Assembly: GCA_964541695.1 (NCBI GenBank)
Contig: CAZIRB010000035.1
Coordinates: forward strand, 1-19,358
Length of the DNA stretch: 19,358 bases
Source of the DNA: CAZKGE01 sp964541695
GTDB taxonomy: Bacteria > Bacillota > Clostridia > Christensenellales > CAG-138
Direction: 5' to 3'
Part shown: positions 8,833 to 14,624 of the stretch, in pieces
Numbering within the stretch: the stretch's first letter is position 1
Layout of the letters: the number at the start of each line of letters is the position of its first letter
Translations under genes and position numbers: made by a program
Notes under the pieces: generated by a model
Seen by the model: the letters and a program-made list of their open reading frames with translations, nothing else
Told to the model about the DNA's origin: nothing
Database searches by the model: none

Positions 8833-9176
8833 TCGCCCTCGCAGCCCAGCTTCCCCTGATACAGCTTGCCGCAGGCCTCGTACATGCGCTCGTCGGTCGC
8901 AAGCAGCACGATGCGGTTGTCCCTGGCAAGCTCGATCATCTCGGGCGTGGGCCGCTTGCTGCGCACGAACACGACGCAGCGCATGTCCATCATCATCGCC
9001 GTGCGGATCACCTGGGCGTTGACGAGCCCCGTTAAAAGCACCGCCTGGTCCTTGACAAACGCGAGCACGTCGCTCATCATGTCGCTCCCGCAGGCCATGT
9101 GCACTTCCTCGGAGAGCAATTCCTCCCCGGTCAGCACCGCCGCGCCGAGCAGCCGCGCAATCTCACCGATCTTCAT
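8829..9176 (-). CDS. DRTGG-domain protein 1
   Basis: This 115-residue single-domain protein has the DRTGG fold pattern: MKIGEIARLLGAAVLTGEEL at the N-terminus, HMACGSDMMSDVLAFVKDQA (26-45) in place of the canonical DRTGG-type loop, and hydrophobic strands AVLLTGLVNAQVIRTAMM and CVVFVRSKRP. The C-terminal half resembles the fold used by nucleotide- or metabolite-binding modules (IVLLATDERMYEACGKLY). It is likely a small-ligand-binding partner; the ligand is not known. It lies 38 nt after hydC, with GGAGG upstream at a rather long spacing of 11 nt, and is coupled by ATGA to the RsbW-like ATPase gene. Confidence 0.8.
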   Translation of the reverse strand: MKIGEIARLLGAAVLTGEELLSEEVHMACGSDMMSDVLAFVKDQAVLLTGLVNAQVIRTAMMMDMRCVVFVRSKRPTPEMIELARDNRIVLLATDERMYEACGKLYQGKLGCEGE

Positions 9177-9214
9177 CGAACAAGCAGCCTCCGTCCGTAG
9201 CCGTCGCCGGCAGA

Positions 9215-9709
9215 TTAGTTGTACTTGGCGATTATGCCCTTGACGTCGTCGGGCACGAGCCGGCCGTACACGTCGTCGTTGACGACCATCACGGGGGCGA
9301 GGCCGCAGCAGCCGAGGCAGCGCGTGGCTTCGAGCGTGAATTTCGCGTCCGGCGTCGTCGAGCCGGCCTTGACGCCGAGCTCCTTCTCCAGCTCCTCCAG
9401 CACGGTCTGGGAGCCCTTGACATAGCAGGCCGTACCGAGGCAGACCGCGACGCGGTATTTGCCGATCGGATTGAGCGTAAACTGACCGTAAAACGTCGCC
9501 ACCTGGTACACTTCCTCGATCGAAAGCCCCAGTCCCTTGGCGATCATGGTCTGCACCTCAATCGGCAGATACCCGTAGATCTCCTGCGCCTTTTGCAGCA
9601 CGGGCATCAGCGCGCCCTGGGAGTCCTTGTGCGCGTCGATCACTTTCTGCAGCTGCAGCTCCTGATCCGGAGTCCCATGAAAGGGTACGACCGTTTTTTG
9701 CTTTGCCAT
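9215..9709 (-). CDS. hydC: Hydrogenase NuoE-like [2Fe-2S] subunit, HydC/HndA
   Basis: This 164-residue protein matches the NuoE/24-kDa family. An N-terminal helical region (MPVLQKAQEIYGYLP, VYQVATFYGQF) precedes a thioredoxin-fold [2Fe-2S] domain with CLGTAC (90-95) and CLGCCG (131-136); the likely ligands are C90, C95, C131 and C135. In HydABC-type hydrogenases this subunit sits next to the FMN of HydB and is needed for NADH coupling. It is the first gene of the operon: the ATG is preceded by GAGGAGG about 8 nt upstream, with a promoter at 9774-9782. It is separated from hydB and hydA by the six-gene signalling block, so stoichiometry with HydAB would depend on readthrough through that block. 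Confidence 0.94.
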   Translation of the reverse strand: MAKQKTVVPFHGTPDQELQLQKVIDAHKDSQGALMPVLQKAQEIYGYLPIEVQTMIAKGLGLSIEEVYQVATFYGQFTLNPIGKYRVAVCLGTACYVKGSQTVLEELEKELGVKAGSTTPDAKFTLEATRCLGCCGLAPVMVVNDDVYGRLVPDDVKGIIAKYN

Positions 9710-9773
9710 TTTGTTCCTCCTCGTTGTCGGTTCTTAGCAAAATTCGATGGGCGTCCAGTCCAAACCGTTTTGT

Positions 9774-9802
9774 ATTATAGCATACGCTCCCATTAAAAGA
9801 AA
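9774..9802 (-). promoter_or_regulatory. Hydrogenase operon promoter (extended -10)
   Basis: On the minus strand TATAAT (9779 to 9774) is preceded by TGC, giving an extended -10 element TGnTATAAT. At 17-bp spacing the -35 position reads TTTCTT (9802 to 9797), a poor match to TTGACA, as often seen with extended -10 promoters. Transcription would start near 9767, giving a leader of roughly 55-60 nt before hydC. The weak -35 would suit an activator or repressor, but none is identified. Confidence 0.72.
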
Positions 9803-9877
9803 GGGGCGGACGGCAAACCTTTCAATAATATATGCACGCCGGTTTCGTATAACAAAACGCTATACTTGATCCCAACT

Positions 9878-9906
9878 TTGACAGCCGCGCCGCCGCGGGC
9901 TATAAT
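9878..9906 (+). promoter_or_regulatory. Perfect-consensus sigma-A promoter of galE
   Basis: TTGACA (9878-9883) and TATAAT (9901-9906) are separated by exactly 17 bp (9884-9900), and all 17 spacer bases are G or C. The expected transcription start is near 9913, about 24 nt before the galE ATG. It is divergent from the hydrogenase promoter, with about 75 bp between the two -35 regions. Confidence 0.88.
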
Positions 9907-9936
9907 GATGGAAAACGCGTGAAAGGACGCTCCGAC

Positions 9937-10947
9937 ATGAAGATCCTCGTCACCGGCGGCGCCGGCTACATCGGCAGTCACACGGCGCTCGCGCTCCTCG
10001 ACGCCGGATATGAAGTGCTGATCGCGGACAACTTCGTCAACAGCAAGCCCGAGGTGCTCCGCAGGCTTTCGGAGCTTGCGGCGCGGCCGTTTACGTTTTC
10101 CGAATGCGACCTGGCCGATCCCGCCGCCGCGGAACGGCTGTTTGCCGAGCACGGCATCGGCGCGGTCGTGCATTTTGCGGGCCTCAAGGCCGTCGGCGAG
10201 TCCGTCGGCAAGCCGCTTTTGTATTTCCGTAACAACCTGTTTTCGACGATCAATCTGCTCGACTCCATGAAGCGGCACAATGTAACCCGCTTCGTGTTCT
10301 CGTCGTCCGCGACGGTATACGGCGACCCGGACCGCGTGCCGATAAGCGAGGACGCGCCGCTGCGCACGACGAACCCGTACGGCCGCACGAAGCTGATGAT
10401 CGAGGACATGCTGCGCGACCTATCCGCGGCCGATCCGATGCTTCGCGTCTGCTTGCTGCGCTATTTTAACCCCGTCGGCGCGCACCCGTCCGGCCGCATC
10501 GGCGAGGACCCCGCCGGCATCCCGAACAACCTCATGCCGTACATCGCGCAGGTCGCCATCGGCAAGCGGGAATTTCTCAGCGTGTTCGGCAACGATTACC
10601 CCACGCGCGACGGCACCGGCGTGCGCGACTACATCCACGTCGTCGACCTGGCGCGCGGGCACGTCGCGGCCCTTAAAAAGCTCGAGGACGGCGCGGGCGT
10701 GTACACGTACAACCTCGGCACCGGCACGGGCTATTCCGTGCTCGAGGTGCTCGCAGCCTACGGCCGCGCCTGCGGCCGCGAGCTGCCCTGCCGCGTCGTA
10801 GGCCGCCGTCCGGGCGATATCGCGAGCTGCTACGCCGACCCCGCCAGGGCCGCCGCCGAGCTTTCCTGGCGCGCCGAGCTGAGCCTTGACCAAATGTGCC
10901 GGGACAGCTGGAACTGGCAGCAGAGTAACCCAAACGGGTACGAATAA
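9937..10947 (+). CDS. galE: UDP-glucose 4-epimerase
   Basis: This 336-residue extended SDR enzyme interconverts UDP-glucose and UDP-galactose using tightly bound NAD+. The Rossmann motif GGAGYIGS is at 7-14. The catalytic triad region is SSSATVYG (122-129, S124) with YGRTK (Y148, K152). The GalE-typical RYFNPVGAHPSG segment and the C-terminal GTGTGYSVLEV and GRRPGDI motifs are present, and length is as expected. The ATG at 9937 is preferred over an in-frame GTG at 9919, because AAAGGA (9922-9927) lies 9 nt before it and the GTG would sit almost at the transcription start. It is the first gene of a two-gene unit with the nucleotidyltransferase. Such an enzyme serves galactose metabolism and supplies UDP-galactose for glycan synthesis. 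Confidence 0.95.
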   Translation: MKILVTGGAGYIGSHTALALLDAGYEVLIADNFVNSKPEVLRRLSELAARPFTFSECDLADPAAAERLFAEHGIGAVVHFAGLKAVGESVGKPLLYFRNNLFSTINLLDSMKRHNVTRFVFSSSATVYGDPDRVPISEDAPLRTTNPYGRTKLMIEDMLRDLSAADPMLRVCLLRYFNPVGAHPSGRIGEDPAGIPNNLMPYIAQVAIGKREFLSVFGNDYPTRDGTGVRDYIHVVDLARGHVAALKKLEDGAGVYTYNLGTGTGYSVLEVLAAYGRACGRELPCRVVGRRPGDIASCYADPARAAAELSWRAELSLDQMCRDSWNWQQSNPNGYE

Positions 10948-11016
10948 AGCGCCGGGCGGCGCCGTCCCCCAATTCCCCCAATACGCACAATATGCAAGCG
11001 AAGGAGTAAATGCGCA

Positions 11017-11943
11017 ATGCAGCAGGAACCGACCCTCGTCGTGATGGCGGCGGGCATGGGCAGCCGCTACGGCGGCCTCAAGCAGATCGACCCCGTGGGC
11101 CCGCACGGCGAGATCATCATCGACTATTCGCTCTACGACGCGATGCAGGCGGGCTTTTCGAACGTGGTGTTCATCATCAACGAAACCATCCGCGAGGACT
11201 TTATCGAGATCGTCGGCAGCCGCGTGGCCAAGAAAATGAACGTGCGCTACGTGATCCAAAAGCTCGACGCTTGCCTGCCCGCCGGCTACATCCCGCCCGC
11301 CGCGCGCAAGAAGCCCTGGGGCACCGCGCACGCGATCCTGTGCTGCATGGACGCGGTCTCCGGCCCGTTCGGCGCGATCAACGCCGACGACTACTACGGC
11401 AAGGCCGCCTACAAGCTGCTCTACGACCGGCTTAAGCGCGCCCACGACGGCGACACGTACGACTACTGCATGGTCGGCTACCTCGTCGGCAACACGTTGA
11501 CCGAGCACGGCTCCGTCGCGCGCGGCATCTGCGAGACCGACGCCGCCGGCCGGCTCGTCAACATCGAGGAACGGCTGCGCGTCGTCAAAACGCCCGACGG
11601 CCCCGCCTATATCGAGGACGGCACGGACCGCGTCGTGCCCATCCCCGCCGACAACCTCGTTTCGCTCAACTTCTTCGGCTTTACGCCGAGCATATTCGCC
11701 GAGCTTGAGAAGCAGTTCCCCGTCTTCCTCGAGACCACCGTGCAAAAGAACCCCGAGAAGGCCGAGTTCTACATCCCCGTCGAGACCGGCCGGCTCCTGC
11801 GCGAGCGCAAGGCCTCCGTCGACGTCATGCCCACCCCCGACCGCTGGTACGGCGTGACCTACCGCGAGGATAAAGAACTGATGGCCGCCGCGCTTCGGGA
11901 GATGACGAGGAACGGTCTGTATCCGGATCGGGCGCTGTTTTAA
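11017..11943 (+). CDS. Sugar-phosphate nucleotidyltransferase family protein (substrate unassigned)
   Basis: This 308-residue protein has a GT-A-like nucleotidyltransferase core. The N-terminal signature MAAGMGSRYGGLKQIDPVGP (10-29) carries the nucleotide-binding glycines and a lysine. INADDYYG (~128-135) supplies a metal-binding aspartate, and KPWGTAHAIL (~103-112) resembles the base/sugar-binding loop of NDP-sugar pyrophosphorylases. It differs from standard GalU and RfbA, and I cannot name the sugar. Coupling with galE makes a UTP:hexose-1-phosphate uridylyltransferase role plausible, possibly replacing GalT, which is not seen here; that is inference. AAGGAG (11001-11006) lies 10 nt before the ATG; a nearer ATG at 11010 is out of frame. 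The gene is followed directly by the repeat array. Confidence 0.8.
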   Translation: MQQEPTLVVMAAGMGSRYGGLKQIDPVGPHGEIIIDYSLYDAMQAGFSNVVFIINETIREDFIEIVGSRVAKKMNVRYVIQKLDACLPAGYIPPAARKKPWGTAHAILCCMDAVSGPFGAINADDYYGKAAYKLLYDRLKRAHDGDTYDYCMVGYLVGNTLTEHGSVARGICETDAAGRLVNIEERLRVVKTPDGPAYIEDGTDRVVPIPADNLVSLNFFGFTPSIFAELEKQFPVFLETTVQKNPEKAEFYIPVETGRLLRERKASVDVMPTPDRWYGVTYREDKELMAAALREMTRNGLYPDRALF

Positions 11944-11972
11944 GCATTGGGATGCGGGGGCGGGGGTAGGGT

Positions 11973-12218
11973 ACGTTGAGGGCTCCCCCACAGTTCGCAA
12001 TAACCGCGCCAGCCTTACCGGCTGGCGCAGCTTTGCTCACCGGGCTTTCGCTTCGCTTCATCCGCCACTGGCGGCGCTCAGCTTCAGCCCCCTCAAACTC
12101 CCGCCAAAGGGGGAAACCCCCTTTGGAAACCCGATACGCTCATCAGTTTCTCCTTGGGTTTCCAAAGGGCCCTCGGCCCTTTGGTGGGGTCGTAGGGGTG
12201 AAACCCCTGCAAAAGATT
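11973..12218. repeat. Hairpin-rich 246-bp repeat, unit 1
   Basis: First copy of a direct tandem repeat; the unit begins ACGTTGAGGGCTCCCCCACA. It contains perfect hairpins: GCGCCAGCC/GGCTGGCGC (12006-12028), CCAAAGGGGG/CCCCCTTTGG (12104-12126), CCAAAGGGCC/GGCCCTTTGG (12162-12184) and AGGGGT/ACCCCT (12194-12208). A 14-bp pair CCCTTTGGAAACCC (12119-12132) / GGGTTTCCAAAGGG (12156-12169) would compete with two of these. No Shine-Dalgarno site, no credible protein. Confidence 0.9.
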
Positions 12219-12459
12219 ACGTTGAGGGCTCCCCCACAGTTCGCAATAACTGCGCCAGCCTTACCGGCTGACGCAGCTTTTCTCACCGGGCTTTCGCTTC
12301 GCTTCATCCGCCACTGGCGGCGCTCAGCTTCAGCCCNNNNNNNNNNNNNNNNNNNNNNNNNNNNNNNNNNNNNNNNNNNNNNNNNNNNNNNNNNNNNNNN
12401 NNNNNNNNNNNNNNNNNNNNNNNNNNNNNNNNNNNNGGGTGAAACCCCTGCAAAAGATT
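12219..12459. repeat. Hairpin-rich repeat, unit 2 (interrupted by assembly gap)
   Basis: Second copy in the same orientation. Its first 118 bases align to unit 1 without indels (12219-12336) and its last 23 bases likewise (12437-12459). If it is one normal unit, 105 bases are missing between them, whereas 100 Ns are shown. Its first hairpin carries substitutions, including one that makes a C-A mismatch (GGCTGACGC) and one that adds an outer T-A pair. Confidence 0.88.
12337..12436. other. Assembly gap of 100 Ns
   Basis: Exactly 100 unknown bases lie inside repeat unit 2. A round number inside a repeat array suggests a scaffolding placeholder, so the true copy number of the repeat is not known. 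Confidence 0.97.
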
Positions 12460-12697
12460 ACGTTGAGGGCTCCCCCACAGTTCGCAATAACCGCGCCGGC
12501 CGGTATGGCTGGCGCAGCTTTGCTCACCGGGCTTTCGCTTCGCTTCATCCGCCACAGGCGGCGCTCAGCTTCAGCCCCCTCAAACTCCCGCCAAAGGGGG
12601 AACCCCCCTTTGGAAACCCGATACGCTCATCAGTTTCTCCTTGGGTTTCCAAAGGGCCCTCGGCCCTTTGGTGGGGTCGTAGGGGTGAAACCCCTGC
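12460..12697. repeat. Hairpin-rich repeat, unit 3 (terminal copy)
   Basis: Third copy, 238 bp: identical in length to unit 1 up to the end of the AGGGGT/ACCCCT hairpin, but lacking the final 8-base AAAAGATT linker. Its first hairpin is GCGCCGGCC-GGTAT-GGCTGGCGC (12493-12515). The loop resembles the reverse complement of the unit 1 loop TTACC. The second hairpin loop is AAC instead of AAA. The array ends here, and unique sequence follows up to the terminator. Confidence 0.9.
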
Positions 12698-12734
12698 CGT
12701 CCCCTCCGTTTCCCGCCCCTCTGTGCAATAACAC

Positions 12735-12763
12735 GCCCGGCCGCTCCCGCGGCCGGGCTTTTT
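12735..12763 (+). terminator. Strong intrinsic terminator of the galE unit
   Basis: A perfect 10-bp GC stem GCCCGGCCGC (12735-12744) / GCGGCCGGGC (12749-12758) with a 4-nt loop TCCC is followed by TTTTT (12759-12763). It reads on the plus strand and lies downstream of the repeat array, so the array would be transcribed as the 3' UTR of galE and the nucleotidyltransferase gene. Confidence 0.88.
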
Positions 12764-12805
12764 CGCGCAAAAAAGCGCGGACCGGCGCATAAAATAGCGC
12801 TTGGG

Positions 12806-12834
12806 TTACCATATTCTGTCGCTTCTTGTATAAA
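12806..12834 (+). promoter_or_regulatory. Candidate promoter of the SH3-domain protein
   Basis: TTACCA (12806-12811) and TATAAA (12829-12834) are spaced 17 bp apart, matching the consensus at 4/6 and 5/6. This would give a leader of about 200 nt before 13039. The stretch 12764-13038 is AT-richer than its surroundings and has no credible gene. Confidence 0.45.
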
Positions 12835-12954
12835 TTTACAGGCGTGTCGGCACGGTTCCTACAGATGTGACAGGAATCGAACGATTTTTGAAAATTCCTG
12901 CATATATTTTTCAAAACCCCTATGAAAACGACACGAAATGCGCTACACTATCCA

Positions 12955-12990
12955 TATATTGTGTCCGAATTATGAACGGATCACAATATA
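12955..12990. promoter_or_regulatory. Interrupted inverted repeat in the leader of the SH3-domain gene
   Basis: TATATTGTG (12955-12963) pairs perfectly with CACAATATA (12982-12990), and the inner TCCG (12964-12967) pairs with CGGA (12977-12980). This leaves one bulged T (12981) and a 9-nt loop. There is no T-tract, so it is not a terminator. It could be an operator or an RNA stem in the leader about 50 nt before the start codon. Confidence 0.5.
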
Positions 12991-13038
12991 ACTTGGATTG
13001 TACAGGTTTATGCGGTTCATTGATGGAGGGGGAAAACC

Positions 13039-13863
13039 ATGAGCAAGCGCAGACGCAGACGCAGGCATCAAGTGCGGGTCACGCCGCTGGGGTACGCCGT
13101 ACTCGGCGTGCTGGTCCTGATCGTCGTCATCGGCGTGTATTTCGTAGCCTGGTCGCTGGCCAACGGCAGCGGCAGCAACGTAAAGGCGCAGGCAACGGAC
13201 CCGCCCGCCTCCGTCGGCCAATCGCCCGATCCGGCCGCAGCCACGCCCACGCTGCCGCCGATCGATACGCCGACACCGACGCCGACCGCGACGCCCGAAC
13301 CGACGGCCACGCCCGAGCCGACCAAGGAACCGACGCCCACGCCCGGCATGCAGAACGACGTGCAGCTGCCGACAAAGGAGCAGGTCAAGACCGCCGTGGA
13401 CGGCAAGCTGAAGGCCTCCGGCGTCGTGCTGCGCAAGGGTCCGGACACGGGCTATGATATCATCGGCAAATACGTGTCGGGCACGAACCTCAAGATATAC
13501 GCCATCTCCGGGGAGTATTACTTCTGCCAGATCGTGGCCGAGCAGAAATACGGCTACATGGCGGTGAAGTTTGTCGAGCGCTACGGCCTGCTGCCCGGCG
13601 AGGAGCCGACGCCCTCGCCCGAAGCGGCGTCCGGCGTAGTCAGCGGCACGGTAACGGCGACGAAGGTCGCGCTGCGCAAGGTCCCGAGCACGGAGGGCAA
13701 CACGCCGCTCGGCGATTACCCGCGGGACACGGCGGTCTGGATCTATTTCCAGACGGACGGCTTCTATTACGTCGAGGTGCCGGCTACGGGCGCGAAGGGC
13801 TACATGACCACGCAGTTCGTCATGGCGCAGTCCAAGGTGCCGGAGGGCACGCCGGTCCCGTAA
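13039..13863 (+). CDS. Membrane-anchored protein with two SH3-like domains
   Basis: The protein has 274 residues. A short Arg-rich cytoplasmic N-terminus (R4-R9) precedes one hydrophobic segment (about 17-38), consistent with a type II membrane anchor. No signal-peptidase site or lipobox is evident. A Pro/Thr/Glu-rich linker with TPTP and ATPEPT repeats spans ~66-103, as in cell-wall-spanning stalks. Two bacterial SH3-like domains follow: ~125-183 (ASGVVLRKGPDTGYDIIGKY, YGYMAVKFVE) and ~203-262 (ATKVALRKVPSTEGNTPLGD, KGYMTTQFV). Such domains usually bind peptidoglycan or wall peptides; no enzyme domain is present, so it may be a wall-binding or scaffolding protein. GGAGGGGGA lies about 6 nt before the ATG. 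It appears to be transcribed alone, ending at a terminator shared with the convergent HAD gene. Confidence 0.85.
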   Translation: MSKRRRRRRHQVRVTPLGYAVLGVLVLIVVIGVYFVAWSLANGSGSNVKAQATDPPASVGQSPDPAAATPTLPPIDTPTPTPTATPEPTATPEPTKEPTPTPGMQNDVQLPTKEQVKTAVDGKLKASGVVLRKGPDTGYDIIGKYVSGTNLKIYAISGEYYFCQIVAEQKYGYMAVKFVERYGLLPGEEPTPSPEAASGVVSGTVTATKVALRKVPSTEGNTPLGDYPRDTAVWIYFQTDGFYYVEVPATGAKGYMTTQFVMAQSKVPEGTPVP

Positions 13864-13907
13864 GGGGCGGACGTCCGGGGATGGAGTCCCCCGATTCGAT
13901 CAAGGTA

Positions 13908-13950
13908 AATAAAAACGGCGTCCGCGGACAATCGCGGGCGCCGTTATTCT
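13908..13950. terminator. Bidirectional terminator between SH3-domain gene and HAD gene
   Basis: A 13-bp stem AACGGCGTCCGCG (13914-13926) / CGCGGGCGCCGTT (13933-13945), with one G-U type pair and a 6-nt loop, is flanked by A-rich sequence on the left and TTATTCTT on the right. Read on the minus strand it is followed by a long T-rich tract (complement of 13908-13915), a strong signal for the polysaccharide/galM operon. On the plus strand the T-tract is weaker. Confidence 0.8.
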
Positions 13951-13955
13951 TGCCG

Positions 13956-14624
13956 TTATTCCGATCGGTCCGCTTCGCCGTTTAACAGAAGGTCCGCGTA
14001 CGCGCGCACGCCGGCGACCGTTCTCCACGCGCCAGTCGTGTCCTGACGCCGCGCGCCGGGCGCGACATAGGCCGCGCAGCGTATGCCCGCACGCGTGGCA
14101 GCCCGCAGGCCCGCGGCGCTGTCCTCCAGCGCAACCGCCTCCGCGGCCGGTACGGACACGCGCTCGAGCACGAGACGGTAACAGTCCGGCGCGGGCTTTT
14201 TGTTGACTACGTCGTCCGCCGTCACGAGCGTGTCGAAATACGCGGCCACGCCGTAGTGTTCGAGCAGCCCCCGCACATAAAAAAGCGGCGAGCTCGACGC
14301 GACCGCGCAGCGGACGCCCGCGCGCTTCAATCGCTCAAGCGTCTCCGGCACGCCGTCGATCAGGCCGGGCAGCGTGTCGATGATGCGCTCGTACACCTCC
14401 GTGTAATGCCGCTTGGCCACAAGGGCGCCGGCGCCCGGCAGAGACCGCGAACGCAGGAACGCGTCGTAGTATTGTTCGGTGTCCGTGCCGACGGGGTCGA
14501 AGCCCAGCGCGGCGTTCGGGTCCCCGGTCAGCGATGTGAATATCCCGACGCGCACGATATCGTGCAGCGGCTCGCTGTCGACGAGCACGCCGTCCATGTC
14601 GAAAACCGAGAGCCTTATCCCCAT
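13956..14624 (-). CDS. HAD-family hydrolase, beta-phosphoglucomutase-like
   Basis: This 222-residue haloacid-dehalogenase enzyme has motif I FDMDGVLVDSEP (8-19; nucleophile D9 and D11), a helical cap of the small C1 type (~16-85), motif II VASSS (~109-113), motif III lysine in NKKPAPDCY (~141-149) and motif IV ALEDSAAG (~165-172). The layout fits the beta-phosphoglucomutase/phosphatase subgroup acting on sugar phosphates, but the cap cannot be matched to one substrate. It overlaps the end of galM by 10 nt (14615-14624), so the two are translated together, and a sugar-phosphate substrate is likely. Its ribosome-binding site is weak (GGGGAAG close to the ATG), which fits coupling. It is the last gene before the terminator. 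Confidence 0.85.
   Translation of the reverse strand: MGIRLSVFDMDGVLVDSEPLHDIVRVGIFTSLTGDPNAALGFDPVGTDTEQYYDAFLRSRSLPGAGALVAKRHYTEVYERIIDTLPGLIDGVPETLERLKRAGVRCAVASSSPLFYVRGLLEHYGVAAYFDTLVTADDVVNKKPAPDCYRLVLERVSVPAAEAVALEDSAAGLRAATRAGIRCAAYVAPGARRQDTTGAWRTVAGVRAYADLLLNGEADRSE

Noticed and set aside
9850..9855. Rex (NADH-sensing repressor) site in the hydC-galE intergenic region
   Set aside because: Only a TAACAA half-site is present; the matching TTGTTA half at the required spacing is absent.
10420..12000. A 526-codon open frame on the minus strand opposite galE and the nucleotidyltransferase
   Set aside because: Antisense shadow of two well-supported genes; its composition is skewed and it crosses the intergenic region without a start signal.
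11973..12697. CRISPR array
   Set aside because: Units are ~246 bp and near-identical along their whole length, with no short repeats separated by unique spacers and no cas genes.
11976..12731. A reading frame running through the repeat array and the N gap
   Set aside because: It contains only the translated repeats and unknown bases, has no ribosome-binding site, and the repeat signal is in palindromes rather than codons.
12867..13457. A frame overlapping the start of the SH3-domain gene
   Set aside because: No ribosome-binding site; most of it is an out-of-frame reading of the SH3-domain gene.
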